64,000 nucleotides of DNA from Microbacterium natoriense (GCF_030816295.1 NZ_JAUSXV010000001.1:2542001-2606000); one strand, 5' to 3'; positions 36,993 to 45,470 are shown, counted from the stretch's first letter. Notes: a model not told the origin generated them from the letters alone. Translations and numbers: made by a program.

Positions 36993-38510
36993 ATGGTCAC
37001 TCTGGATCGTCCGGTCGTCGTCAGACGCGGTGCCGGGCCGGCGCCGCGTCCGACGAGGCGAGCATCCCTGTGGATCGGGTTGGCAGCAGGGCTCGTGGCC
37101 TACGTGGGAGCGGGCGTCCCCTCTTACTGGGGCGATGAGGCGGCCAGCGTGCTGTCGGCGCAGCGGTCGTGGGAAAGCCTCACGGCAGAGCTCAGCACAG
37201 TCGACGCGGTGCACGGTCTGTACTACGCCCTGCTTCATGTGTGGATAGACCTCTTCGGCAGCAGCGAATGGTCGACACGGGCGCCCAGCGCAATCGGGAT
37301 CGGATTCCTGGCCGCGGGGGTCGTCGTCCTCGGCCGACGCTGGTACGACGCCCGCACGGCGATCCTCGCAGGCGTGCTCATCCCGCTGATCCCGCGCGCC
37401 GGCGTGCTCGCGGTGGAGGCGCGCGGCTACGCCCTCGCCGCTGCCGCCGCCGTGTGGGTCACCGTCCTGTTCGTGCACACCGTCGATCGCGGATCCGGTC
37501 GTGTGATCTGGGTGCTGTACGGCGCGGCAGTGGCGGCGGGCGGCACCCTGTTCCTCTATCTGCTGCTGATGCCGATGGTGCACGCCGCGTGGCTGTTCAC
37601 GTGGCGCGCGTTCCATGGCCGCGTCGCTCGGCGCTGGATCGGATCGATGCTGATCGCTGTGGTTCTCGCAGCCCCGATCATCCTGGCGGCGTCGACCCAG
37701 CGGGGGCAGGTGGCCTTTCTCGCGCATCGCGGCTACATGTCGCCCCGCGGCTGGTTCGTGACGCCGTGGTTCGCGCATCCAGCCCCTGCGGCCCTTCTCC
37801 TTCCTCTTCTCCTGATCGGCGTGCTCGTCGTGGTGCGGCGCCGCCGCTCCATCCCGGGTGCGCTGCCGACGCTGGTCTGGCTGCTGGCCCCGGCCGCCGT
37901 GCTCGTGGTCCTCGACGTCTTCGTGTCGCCCACGTACAACCCGCGATATCTCTCGATCAGTCTGGGTGCTGTCGCGCTCCTCATCTCCTCCGGGGCGTGG
38001 GCGCTCGTCGATGTCGCGCAGCGGCTCGGCGTCCGGGGAGGTGCGCTGGCAGGGGCATCTCTCATCGCGATCAGCGCCGTGGTCCTGGTACCCGAGTTCG
38101 TGCACCAGCGCACTCAGTTCGCGAAGGACGGCGGGGCGGACGGACGTGCTGTGGCGGCGGAGGTCGCCGCACGGAGCGATCCCGGCGACACGATCCTCTT
38201 CGGCACCGGCACCCGTCCATCCCGAGCGCCGAGGTTGATCTACCGCCTCTATCCGGAAGCCTTCGCCGGACTCGAGGATCCGCAGCTGATCACTCCCGCC
38301 GAGCAGACCGATGGCCTGTGGGATCGCATGGATGTCGTCTCCGACACCGCGCCCACGTTGGACGACGGCACCGTCTGGCTGCTCGAGACCGGTTCCTCCG
38401 GTTCGGCCGAGGACGACATCGCCGCTCTGCTGCGGGCCGGATTCACCCAGGTCTCCCGCACAGACGTCCATCGCACCATCGTCTACGAGTTCCAGAAGGG
38501 AACATCATGA
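36993..38510 (+). CDS. GT39/PMT-type integral membrane glycosyltransferase
   Basis: The 505-residue protein has about ten membrane helices and the early acidic loop YWGDEAASVLSAQRSW, with the metal-binding Asp-Glu typical of GT-C transferases that use polyprenyl-phosphate sugars. A large extracytoplasmic C-terminal segment follows (GGADGRAVAAEVAARSDPGD to the end). GGAGAAGG precedes the chosen ATG. The stop overlaps a polyprenol-phosphomannose synthase gene (ATGA), so its donor is probably polyprenyl-phosphate mannose, used on cell-wall glycans or proteins. The acceptor is unknown. Confidence 0.82.
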   Translation: MVTLDRPVVVRRGAGPAPRPTRRASLWIGLAAGLVAYVGAGVPSYWGDEAASVLSAQRSWESLTAELSTVDAVHGLYYALLHVWIDLFGSSEWSTRAPSAIGIGFLAAGVVVLGRRWYDARTAILAGVLIPLIPRAGVLAVEARGYALAAAAAVWVTVLFVHTVDRGSGRVIWVLYGAAVAAGGTLFLYLLLMPMVHAAWLFTWRAFHGRVARRWIGSMLIAVVLAAPIILAASTQRGQVAFLAHRGYMSPRGWFVTPWFAHPAPAALLLPLLLIGVLVVVRRRRSIPGALPTLVWLLAPAAVLVVLDVFVSPTYNPRYLSISLGAVALLISSGAWALVDVAQRLGVRGGALAGASLIAISAVVLVPEFVHQRTQFAKDGGADGRAVAAEVAARSDPGDTILFGTGTRPSRAPRLIYRLYPEAFAGLEDPQLITPAEQTDGLWDRMDVVSDTAPTLDDGTVWLLETGSSGSAEDDIAALLRAGFTQVSRTDVHRTIVYEFQKGTS

Positions 38511-39265
38511 TCGCGCGCACCGTCGTGGTTCTGCCTACCTACAACGAGATCGAGACCCTGCCGGAAGTGGTCGGGCGACTGCGGAGCAGCGTTCCCACGG
38601 CCGACATCCTCGTCGTCGACGACGCGTCTCCCGACGGCACGGGTGAACTCGCCGACCTGCTGAGTTCCCGCATCCCGCAGGTGCACGTCCTACACCGTGC
38701 GGAGAAACAGGGGCTCGGGCCCGCATACATCGCCGGTTTCGCAGAGGCGGCGGCATCGGGTTACGAGGTGATCGTGCAGTCTGATGCCGACGGCTCGCAC
38801 CGTCCGGAGGACCTTCCTCGCATGCTCGACGCCTTGACCGGCGCCGATGTGGTGATCGGCTCGCGGTGGATGCCTGGCGGAACGGTGGAGAGGTGGTCGC
38901 CCGGTCGTCTCCTCCTCTCGCGAGCGGGGAGTGCGTATGCGGGCGTGATGCTGCGGCTGCCGCAGAAGGACATCACGGGAGGCTACCGGGTCTTTCGGAC
39001 CGAGGCTCTGGAACGGATCGTGCCGGTGCAGGTGGAGAGCAGGGGCTACTGCTTCCAGATCGAGATGCTCGATCGAGCGGTGCGGAGCGGATGCCGAGTG
39101 ACGGAGGTGCCGATCACCTTCGACGACAGACTGCACGGGCAGTCGAAGATGTCGGGACGGATCGTGCTCGAGGCGCTCGGACAGGTCACCCGCTGGGGCA
39201 TCGGCCGACGTTTCGGTTCTCGTCGGCAGGCGCAGACACTCCGGATCGAGGCCGCTCGTGTCTGA
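38507..39265 (+). CDS. Polyprenol-phosphate mannosyltransferase (Ppm1/DPM1 type)
   Basis: The 252-residue GT2 enzyme transfers a sugar, normally mannose from GDP-mannose, to polyprenyl phosphate. It has VVVLPTYNEIETLPEVVGRL, ILVVDDASPDGTGELADLL, the DxD-type VQSDADGSHRPEDL and the DPM-family late motif KDITGGYRVFRTEALERI, then GYCFQIEMLDRAVRSG. No membrane part is present, unlike the two-domain mycobacterial form. It overlaps the GT39 gene upstream and the GtrA gene downstream. Confidence 0.9.
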   Translation: MIARTVVVLPTYNEIETLPEVVGRLRSSVPTADILVVDDASPDGTGELADLLSSRIPQVHVLHRAEKQGLGPAYIAGFAEAAASGYEVIVQSDADGSHRPEDLPRMLDALTGADVVIGSRWMPGGTVERWSPGRLLLSRAGSAYAGVMLRLPQKDITGGYRVFRTEALERIVPVQVESRGYCFQIEMLDRAVRSGCRVTEVPITFDDRLHGQSKMSGRIVLEALGQVTRWGIGRRFGSRRQAQTLRIEAARV

Positions 39266-39761
39266 ACGCATGAGAACACGACAGCCGTCCGTCCTCGCAC
39301 AGCTCGCCAAGTTCGCCGCGGTGGGCGGTGTGGGCCTGATCGTCGACGTCGGTCTGTTCAATCTGCTGCTCCTGCACCCGTCCCAGTCCGCGGCGTGGCC
39401 GATGATCGCGAAGAGCGCGTCGACGGTGTGCGCGATCGCCGTGAACTGGATGGGAAGCAGATGGTGGACGTTCCGCGAGCAGCGGAGATCCGATGCCACG
39501 CGTGAAGGACTCGAGTTCCTGGTCGCCAGTCTCCTCGGCAGCGGGGTGGCTCTCGCCTGCCTGGGTGTGTCGCATTATCTGCTCGCCTTCACGACGCCTG
39601 TCGCCGACAACGTGTCGGCGAACGTGGTCGGACTGATCGCCGGTTCCGCCGTCCGGTTCGCCGCATATCGCTCGTGGGTCTTCGCGGATCGCTCTGCGCG
39701 GGGCCCGTCTCAGTCGTCGGCGACGCCGAAGGTCACGACGACGGTGGCGCCGACGCCCTGA
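39258..39761 (+). CDS. GtrA-family membrane protein
   Basis: The 167-residue protein has four membrane helices of the GtrA type: VLAQLAKFAAVGGVGLIVDVGLFNLLL, MIAKSASTVCAIAVNWMGSRWWTF, LEFLVASLLGSGVALACLGV and NVVGLIAGSAVRFAAYRSWVF. GtrA proteins are thought to flip polyprenyl-linked sugars across the membrane. The GTG at 39258 overlaps the Ppm-type gene by eight bases. The last 52 bases run into the 3' end of the convergent sensor-kinase gene. Confidence 0.85.
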   Translation: MSERMRTRQPSVLAQLAKFAAVGGVGLIVDVGLFNLLLLHPSQSAAWPMIAKSASTVCAIAVNWMGSRWWTFREQRRSDATREGLEFLVASLLGSGVALACLGVSHYLLAFTTPVADNVSANVVGLIAGSAVRFAAYRSWVFADRSARGPSQSSATPKVTTTVAPTP

Positions 39762-41071
39762 CGGTTCTCGATGAGGGCCTCGCCGCCGCTCTTCTCAGCC
39801 AGCCCTGCGACGATCGCGAGACCGAGCCCGCTGCCGGAGTAGGACGGTGCTCGGCCGCGGACGAATCGTTCGAAGGCGCGATCGGCGACCTCCGGGTCGA
39901 AACCTCCTGCGTCGTCGCTGACGGCGAGGCGTGCACCGTCGGAGGTCACCGCGAGCGAGACGAGGATCCGCACGTCCTCCGATTCTGCGGCGGAGAGCGC
40001 GTTGTCCACGAGGTTGTCGATGATCCGGGTGAAGTCGTCGGCACGGACGCGGAGCCGGACTCGGTCGTCTGCCACGTCGATGACGAAGTCGAGGTCGACG
40101 TTTCGCCCCGGTGTCCGCTCGGAGCTCTGCAGACGCAACCGGTCGATACGATCCGTGACGGCGTCGACGAGATGCTCTGCCGTGGCCGATCCGGCATCGC
40201 CGACGGCGTCGATGCGAGAGAGCTGCAGGAGCGAGTCGGCGATCCTCGTGAGACGGGCGAGCGTCGCGCGCGCTTCGCGGATGGCGGTGGCGTCGGCGGC
40301 GGCATCCGATCCATCGATCAGCTCGAACTGCGCCTGCAGGACGGCCAGGGGATTGCGCAGCTCGTGGCTCGCGTCCGAGACCATCTGCCGCTCCCTGTCG
40401 GTCGCAGCCCGCATGCGTTCGAGCAGGTCGTTGAGCGTGCGGGCGAGGTCGGCGAGGTCGTCGTGCGCGTCTCCGACGGGGAGCAGCTCGCCGCGGCGCG
40501 AGACGACGAGCGTCTGCGCACTGCGTCGCATGTGATCCACCGGGCGCAGGGCGGCTCCTGCGACGAACCACGAACCCGCGGCGAATACGAGCGCCCCTGC
40601 GGCCAGCACGAGCACCATCAGACGGACCACGTCGGAGAGCACGTCCTCGGCGATGTCCGTGTCTCGTGTGGCCAGGACGTACCACGTGCCGTCCGCGGTC
40701 TCGACGGGATCGACGTACACGAAGAAGGTCTTGCTGCCGGCGCGGACGTGTTGCAGGCGAGGACCTTCCGCGATGATCTCCGTGGCGCGGTCGAGGAGGC
40801 CAGCCGGGAAGGTGTTCATGCGCTCGGTTCCGTCGGGCGCGACGATCGCCACGTGCTGCTTGACCCCCGGGGGCGGGAAGCGCTCATTCGGATCTTCCTG
40901 GATCGCCCCGCGATACACCTCGGTGATGCCGTGCAGGATCGCCCGCTCCTTGTCGGCCACGATCCCGGTGAGATGCGCGTACACGATGGCGGACGCGCCG
41001 GCGAGCAGCAGCACGGCGACGAGGGTGGAACCGATCGTGATGCGGGCCCGCAGTGAGATCCGTCGCCTCAT
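39710..41071 (-). CDS. Sensor histidine kinase
   Basis: The 453-residue kinase has an N-terminal membrane helix (IGSTLVAVLLLAGASAIVYA), an extracytoplasmic sensor domain of about 110 residues, a second helix (LMVLVLAAGALVFAAGSWFV) and a HAMP linker. The dimerisation site SDASHELRNPLAVLQ places the phosphorylated His at about residue 236; the ATPase shows DNLVDNALSAAES (N box), VSDDAGGFDP (G1) and GSGLGLAIV (G2). Signal unknown. It is co-translated with the response regulator (one-base overlap) and overlaps the GtrA gene on the other strand. Confidence 0.92.
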   Translation of the reverse strand: MRRRISLRARITIGSTLVAVLLLAGASAIVYAHLTGIVADKERAILHGITEVYRGAIQEDPNERFPPPGVKQHVAIVAPDGTERMNTFPAGLLDRATEIIAEGPRLQHVRAGSKTFFVYVDPVETADGTWYVLATRDTDIAEDVLSDVVRLMVLVLAAGALVFAAGSWFVAGAALRPVDHMRRSAQTLVVSRRGELLPVGDAHDDLADLARTLNDLLERMRAATDRERQMVSDASHELRNPLAVLQAQFELIDGSDAAADATAIREARATLARLTRIADSLLQLSRIDAVGDAGSATAEHLVDAVTDRIDRLRLQSSERTPGRNVDLDFVIDVADDRVRLRVRADDFTRIIDNLVDNALSAAESEDVRILVSLAVTSDGARLAVSDDAGGFDPEVADRAFERFVRGRAPSYSGSGLGLAIVAGLAEKSGGEALIENRQGVGATVVVTFGVADD

Positions 41072-41751
41072 CAGTCAGTTCCTCCCGAAAGCAGTCGGAA
41101 GCCGACTCCGCGTTCGGTGACGATCTGGGCTGCCGATCCCATCGAGTCGAGCTTGCGGCGAAGGTAGCCGACGTATTGATCGACGACGTTCGATTCGAAG
41201 TGCTCCGAACCCCAGACCTCGGCGAGCAGCGCTGGTCTCGAGACCGTCTCCCCAGCATGCTGCACCAGCGTCTTCAGCAGGTCGAATTCGCGCCTGCTGA
41301 GTTGCAGGTTCGCCTCTCCCACTGTGATGGCCCCGCGATCGACCGACAGCGCGAGGTCACCCGCACGCCAGTGCAGCTGCGCGCTGCCGTTTCGCCGCGT
41401 GAGCACGCGGAGTCGAGCGAACAGCTCGGCGAACTCGAACGGTTTGGTGAGGTAGTCGTCAGCGCCGGAGTCGAGTCCGTGGACGCGGTCATCGACCGCA
41501 TCGCGGGCCGACAGCATCAGCACTCTGATAGATCCGTCGATCTGCTTCAGACGGCGGCACACCTCGAACCCGGTCATCCCCGGCATGTTCACATCGACGA
41601 CGGCGAGGTCGAAGTCGCCGCCAGAGGCGAGGGTGAGCGCCGCTACGCCGTCATCGGCAGTCGCCGCGCGATAGCCCTCTCGCTCGAGATGCCTGGCGAC
41701 GAGCTCGGCGAGCTGCGGCTCATCATCGACGACGAGGATCCGGATCGACAC
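41071..41751 (-). CDS. OmpR-type response regulator
   Basis: The 226-residue regulator has a receiver domain with D53 (LAVVDVNMPGMTGFEV), Thr/Ser and K103 (DDYLTKPFEFAELF), then a winged-helix DNA-binding domain (LQLSRREFDLLKTLVQHAGE, LLAEVWGSEHFESNVVDQYV, VTERGVGFRLL). It starts at GTG with a leaderless-type -10 and shares one base with the kinase gene. Its targets cannot be read from this window. Confidence 0.92.
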   Translation of the reverse strand: MSIRILVVDDEPQLAELVARHLEREGYRAATADDGVAALTLASGGDFDLAVVDVNMPGMTGFEVCRRLKQIDGSIRVLMLSARDAVDDRVHGLDSGADDYLTKPFEFAELFARLRVLTRRNGSAQLHWRAGDLALSVDRGAITVGEANLQLSRREFDLLKTLVQHAGETVSRPALLAEVWGSEHFESNVVDQYVGYLRRKLDSMGSAAQIVTERGVGFRLLSGGTD

Positions 41752-41757
41752 AGCGTG

Positions 41758-41763
41758 AGTCTA
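41758..41763 (-). promoter_or_regulatory. -10 box of the two-component system, leaderless spacing
   Basis: TAGACT lies six bases before the response-regulator GTG at 41751 and just beyond the stop of the LysE gene. Confidence 0.55.
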
Positions 41764-41773
41764 AGCCCGCGGA

Positions 41774-42406
41774 TCAGTGCACAAGCGCGAGGAGCGCGGC
41801 GACCACGATGAACAGACATCCGAAGACGATGTTGAGCGTCCGCTGTCCTCGCTCCGAGCGAGCGAGCCGGCGGAACGGTCGCGCTGCTGCCGCGAAGAAG
41901 CCCCACATGACCACGATGTCGACAGCGATCGTCGTGACGATGATGGTCAAGTACTGGGGCAGCTGCGGCTGGTCGAGACGCACGAACTGGGGGATGAACG
42001 CGAGGAAGAACACGATCGCCTTCGGGTTGAGCAGGTTCACCCACAGGCCCCGACGCACCATCGACCAGCGGCCCTCGCTCGGTGCGTCGGCCACGGGGTC
42101 GTCGTCGGTCGAAGAGAGCGTGGGCTTCGCAAGGATCAGACGGATGCCGAGATAGACGAGATAGGCGGCGCCGGCGTATCGGATGATGTTGAACAGCAAC
42201 TCGGACTGAGAGACGATCAGGCCGACTCCCGCCGCCACGATGATGACGTGGACGATCAGAGCGAGCTGCTGGCCGATGATGCCCCAGATCGAGCGTCGCC
42301 AGCCCTGGCTGAGCGCGTTCGACATGGTGTTGATCGCGCCGGCTCCTGGCGTGAAGCTGATGACGATGCACGCGGCGAGGAGCGTGCCCCAGAGGGCGGA
42401 AGACAC
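41774..42406 (-). CDS. LysE/RhtB-family exporter
   Basis: The 210-residue membrane protein has six hydrophobic segments and the family start LLAACIVISFTPGAGAINTMSNAL (SFTPGA motif), then YAGAAYLVYLGIRLIL and WVNLLNPKAIVFFLAFIPQFV. The group exports amino acids or their derivatives; substrate unknown. It starts at GTG with a leaderless-type -10. Confidence 0.9.
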   Translation of the reverse strand: MSSALWGTLLAACIVISFTPGAGAINTMSNALSQGWRRSIWGIIGQQLALIVHVIIVAAGVGLIVSQSELLFNIIRYAGAAYLVYLGIRLILAKPTLSSTDDDPVADAPSEGRWSMVRRGLWVNLLNPKAIVFFLAFIPQFVRLDQPQLPQYLTIIVTTIAVDIVVMWGFFAAAARPFRRLARSERGQRTLNIVFGCLFIVVAALLALVH

Positions 42407-42412
42407 TCGTCG

Positions 42413-42418
42413 ATTCTA
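42413..42418 (-). promoter_or_regulatory. -10 box of the LysE-type gene, leaderless spacing
   Basis: TAGAAT lies six bases before the GTG at 42406. Confidence 0.55.
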
Positions 42419-42431
42419 AGGGCTGACGCTC

Positions 42432-44489
42432 TCAGCGCTCTGGTGCCGGCCGCAGGTCCAGCCGGCGCAGCAGCTGCGCGTTGAGCGCGACGACGATCGT
42501 GGAGAGCGACATCAGGATCGCTCCGACCGACATCGGCAACACGAATCCGAACGGCGCCAGCACGCCGGCCGCCAGCGGAACCGACAGGAGGTTGTAGCCG
42601 GCCGCCCACCAGAGATTCTGCGTCATCTTCCGATAGCTCGCCGTGGACAGGTCGATCACCGAGAGGACGCTGCGCGGATCGCTTCCCGCGAGGATCACGC
42701 CCGCTGAGGCGATGGCGACGTCCGTGCCCGCGCCGATCGCCAGGCCGACGTCGGCCTGGCTGAGGGCCGGGGCGTCGTTCACGCCATCCCCGATCATCGC
42801 GACCGTGCGCCCCTCCGCCTGGAGCTCGCGAACCTTCGACGACTTGTCTTCAGGACGCACGCCCGCGTAGATGCGGTCGATGCCGAGTTCCGTGCCGACG
42901 TGCTCGGCGACCGCGGCCGCATCGCCTGTGATCATGACCACGTGGATTCCTCGGGAATGCAGTGACCGCACGGCCTCCCGGGATTCGGGCCTGATCTCAT
43001 CGGCAAGACGCAGCGCCCCGGCGACGACGTGGTCGACGAGCACGTGGAGGATGATCGCTCCTTCGCGGCGCCAGTCGTCGGCCACGGGCAGCTCCGCGGC
43101 GCGGATCTCGCGGAGGAGGTTCGGACCGCCCACCTGAACGACGCGCCCGCCGACGCGGGCGCTCACACCGATGGCGGGGGAGGAGGAGAAGTCGGCGGAG
43201 GCGGGGACGTCCAGGCCGCGCTCCTGGGCGGCGGCGACGATGGCCTTGGCCAGCGGATGTTCGGAGTCGTGCTCGGCGGAAGCGGCCAGCGCCAGCAGCT
43301 CGTCCTCCCCGAACGGCTCGACGGGCGCCACGCCGGTCACAGCAGGCGCGCCCTTCGTGAGGGTGCCCGTCTTGTCGAAGAGGACGGTGTCGACCGTGCG
43401 CATCGTCTCGAGCGCCAGACGATCCTTCACGAGCACCCCGGCCTTGGCCGCTCGCTCGGTGGCGATCGACACGACGAGAGGGATCGCGAGACCGAGGGCG
43501 TGAGGGCAGGCGATCACGAGCACGGTGATCGCCCGAATGACGGCATCGTCCGGCATCCCGAGCACCGTCCAGATGAGAGCGGTGACCGCTGCTGCGGCCA
43601 GCGCGAACCAGAACAGCCACGCAGCGGCCCGGTCGGCGATGCGCTGGGCGCGTGAGGACGACGCCTGAGCGTCGGCGACGAGCTTCTGGATGCCGGCCAG
43701 GGCCGTGTCGGCACCGATGGCAGTGACCCGCACCCGAAGGCCGGAGTCGGTCGCCACGGTTCCGGCCACCACTCGATCGCCGACGGCCCTGCGCACTGTG
43801 CGGGATTCGCCGGTGATCATCGATTCGTCGAGCTGTGCGGAACCCTGCACGATGATTCCGTCGACCGGCATCCGGCCCCCCGGGCGGACGATGACGACGT
43901 CGTCGATCTGCAGATCCGCGGGGCTCACCCGCACGATGTTCGCGCCGTCGACGCGCTCGGCCTCGTCGGGGAGCAGTGCGGCGAGCGAGTCGAGAGCGGA
44001 CGTGGTCTGTGCGAGCGAACGCATCTCGATCCAGTGACCGAGGAGCATGATCACGATCAGCAGTGCGAGTTCCCACCAGAACTCGAGTTCGTGATGCAGG
44101 ATTCCGAGGCTCGCGCCCAAGGAAGCGAGGAAGGCGACCGTGATCGCGAGTCCGATCAGAAGCATCATGCCGGGTCGGCGGGACCTGATCTCATCCACAG
44201 CGCCGGTGAGGAAAGGGGCGCCGCCCCACACGTACATGACGGTGCCGAGTGCCGGTGCGATCCATCGCGCCCAACCGGTCACTTCGTAGCCCAGGATCAT
44301 CCCGAACATCGGAGAGGTCGTGACGACGGGAACGGCGATCAGCAGCATGATCCAGAAGAGCCGCCGGAACCGATCGGCGTGGCCCGCATGCCCGGCGTGA
44401 CCTTCGTGCCCCGCGTGGTGCGCATGCTCCTGCATCTCAGGTGTCGCGTGCTGGTGGTGCTCGCTGTGCATCTGCTCGTGGCTCTCCAT
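42432..44489 (-). CDS. CopB-type heavy-metal-translocating P-type ATPase
   Basis: The 685-residue pump exports copper (or silver). The ATG at 44489 begins a His-rich cytoplasmic tail with 12 His in the first 39 residues (HHAGHEGHAGHAGHAD part), in place of the CxxC domain of CopA. The TM6 motif is CPH (VIACPHALGLAIPL), typical of the CopB group. Also visible are MITGESRTVRRAVG, DKTGTLTKG (phosphorylated Asp at about residue 370), the HP motif SEHPLAKAIV and GDGVNDAPALSQADVGLAIG. A CsoR-like operator lies 16 bases upstream, so copper-dependent derepression is likely. Confidence 0.93.
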   Translation of the reverse strand: MESHEQMHSEHHQHATPEMQEHAHHAGHEGHAGHAGHADRFRRLFWIMLLIAVPVVTTSPMFGMILGYEVTGWARWIAPALGTVMYVWGGAPFLTGAVDEIRSRRPGMMLLIGLAITVAFLASLGASLGILHHELEFWWELALLIVIMLLGHWIEMRSLAQTTSALDSLAALLPDEAERVDGANIVRVSPADLQIDDVVIVRPGGRMPVDGIIVQGSAQLDESMITGESRTVRRAVGDRVVAGTVATDSGLRVRVTAIGADTALAGIQKLVADAQASSSRAQRIADRAAAWLFWFALAAAAVTALIWTVLGMPDDAVIRAITVLVIACPHALGLAIPLVVSIATERAAKAGVLVKDRLALETMRTVDTVLFDKTGTLTKGAPAVTGVAPVEPFGEDELLALAASAEHDSEHPLAKAIVAAAQERGLDVPASADFSSSPAIGVSARVGGRVVQVGGPNLLREIRAAELPVADDWRREGAIILHVLVDHVVAGALRLADEIRPESREAVRSLHSRGIHVVMITGDAAAVAEHVGTELGIDRIYAGVRPEDKSSKVRELQAEGRTVAMIGDGVNDAPALSQADVGLAIGAGTDVAIASAGVILAGSDPRSVLSVIDLSTASYRKMTQNLWWAAGYNLLSVPLAAGVLAPFGFVLPMSVGAILMSLSTIVVALNAQLLRRLDLRPAPER

Positions 44490-44504
44490 GCTGACGAGAA
44501 CCCC

Positions 44505-44521
44505 ATACCCAGTGGGGGTAT
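44505..44521 (-). promoter_or_regulatory. CsoR-like operator upstream of the copper ATPase gene
   Basis: ATACCC-N5-GGGTAT is a perfect inverted repeat, 16 bases before the ATPase ATG. The G/C-tract plus TA-flank form matches known CsoR operators in actinobacteria. No csoR gene lies in the window, so the repressor must be encoded elsewhere. Confidence 0.7.
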
Positions 44522-44543
44522 TCCCGAAGTGTCGGAAATGCAA

Positions 44544-44572
44544 GAAGCCCCGGCTCGATGAGCCGGGGCTTC
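44544..44572 (-). terminator. Terminator downstream of tRNA-His
   Basis: GAAGCCCCGGCT paired with AGCCGGGGCTTC forms a 12-base-pair stem with a five-base loop, followed on the reverse strand by a T-rich stretch (TTGCATTT). It begins four bases after the tRNA and ends its transcript. Confidence 0.85.
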
Positions 44573-44575
44573 GCT

Positions 44576-44652
44576 TGGGGTGGCTAACGGGACTCGAACC
44601 CGCGACCCCCGCGACCACAACGCGGTGCTCTACCAACTGAGCTATAGCCACC
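44576..44652 (-). tRNA. tRNA-His (GTG)
   Basis: The reverse strand folds to a complete cloverleaf: acceptor GTGGCTA/TAGCCAC, D arm TAGCTCAGTTGGTAGAGC, anticodon loop TTGTGGT with GTG, and T arm GCGGG-TTCGAGT-CCCGT-type (one G-T pair). An extra G lies at position -1 (base 44652) opposite discriminator C, the identity element of tRNA-His. A CCA tail is encoded (44578-44576). Confidence 0.95.
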
Positions 44653-44687
44653 ATGTGCCCGACGCATCGGGCAACCAGACGAGTCTA

Positions 44688-45314
44688 TTACATGTTCGGA
44701 GCGAACTTTGACACGACGGAGGAGGCGATCTCGCGGACTTCCTCGCTCGTCGGGCCGGGCTCTGTCACGAAGACGGCCTGACGGTAGTACTGGAGCTCGC
44801 GGATCGACTCGAGGATGTCGGCGAGGGCGCGATGCCCTCCGTCTTTCGCGGGGGCGTGGAAGAACGCTCGCGGATACCAGCGGCGAGACAGCTCCTTGAT
44901 GCTCGACACATCGACGTTGCGGTAATGCAGCCAGCCGTCGACGTCGGGCATGTACTTCGCGAGGAACATCCGATCCGTGCCGATCGTGTTGCCGGCGAGC
45001 GGAGCTTTGCGCTCCAGCGGCACGAAGCGCTTGATGTACGCGAGTGTCTGCGCCTGCGCCTCCTCCAAGGAGACGCCCAGCGGGATCTCCTCGATGAGGC
45101 CGGACGAGGTGTGCATGTTCGTCACGAAGTCGTTCATGTTCTCGAGCGCAGCCTCGCTCGCGCGGATCACCACCTGGAAGCCCGGATCGACGGGACGGAG
45201 CTCGAAATCAGTGATGACGACCGCGATCTCGACGAGCTCGTCGACCGCGAGGTCGAGGCCGGTCATCTCACAGTCGATCCAGACCAGTCGGTCGTTCTCG
45301 GACGCAGATACCAT
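44688..45314 (-). CDS. orn: Oligoribonuclease
   Basis: The 208-residue DEDDh exonuclease degrades two- to five-base RNA fragments. The acidic sites are in LVWIDCEMTGLD (D, E), NTIGTDRMFLAKYMP (D) and the late HRALADILESIREL (H, D). Family length is about 180-215. A leaderless-type -10 precedes the ATG. It lies between two tRNA genes on opposite strands. Confidence 0.95.
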   Translation of the reverse strand: MVSASENDRLVWIDCEMTGLDLAVDELVEIAVVITDFELRPVDPGFQVVIRASEAALENMNDFVTNMHTSSGLIEEIPLGVSLEEAQAQTLAYIKRFVPLERKAPLAGNTIGTDRMFLAKYMPDVDGWLHYRNVDVSSIKELSRRWYPRAFFHAPAKDGGHRALADILESIRELQYYRQAVFVTEPGPTSEEVREIASSVVSKFAPNM

Positions 45315-45320
45315 TCGATC

Positions 45321-45326
45321 ATCCTA
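45321..45326 (-). promoter_or_regulatory. -10 box of orn, leaderless spacing
   Basis: TAGGAT lies six bases before the orn ATG at 45314. Confidence 0.55.
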
Positions 45327-45360
45327 TCGACGGTGCCGACATCGGGCGCGTGGAGCACGG

Positions 45361-45366
45361 TACGGT
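45361..45366 (+). promoter_or_regulatory. Candidate -10 box of tRNA-Arg
   Basis: TACGGT ends ten bases before the tRNA 5' end, the same spacing as TAGGCT before tRNA-Met at 63100. Confidence 0.45.
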
Positions 45367-45376
45367 TGAACGGCAC

Positions 45377-45449
45377 GCCCTCTTAGCTCAGTGGATAGAG
45401 CAACAGCCTTCTAATCTGTCGGTCGCTGGTTCGAATCCAGCAGGGGGCA
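45377..45449 (+). tRNA. tRNA-Arg (TCT)
   Basis: Acceptor GCCCTCT/AGGGGGC (one G-T pair), D arm TAGCTCAGTGGATAGAGC, anticodon loop CTTCTAA with TCT and T arm GCTGG-TTCGAAT-CCAGC are all present. The CCA end is not encoded. It reads AGA codons, rare in this G/C-rich sequence. Confidence 0.95.
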
Positions 45450-45470
45450 CGACGACTGCTTCGACGGGGC

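Noticed and set aside
44490..44654. Upstream extension of the copper ATPase into tRNA-His
   Set aside because: The extra residues are a translation of the tRNA and terminator, and the true ATG at 44489 follows the operator.
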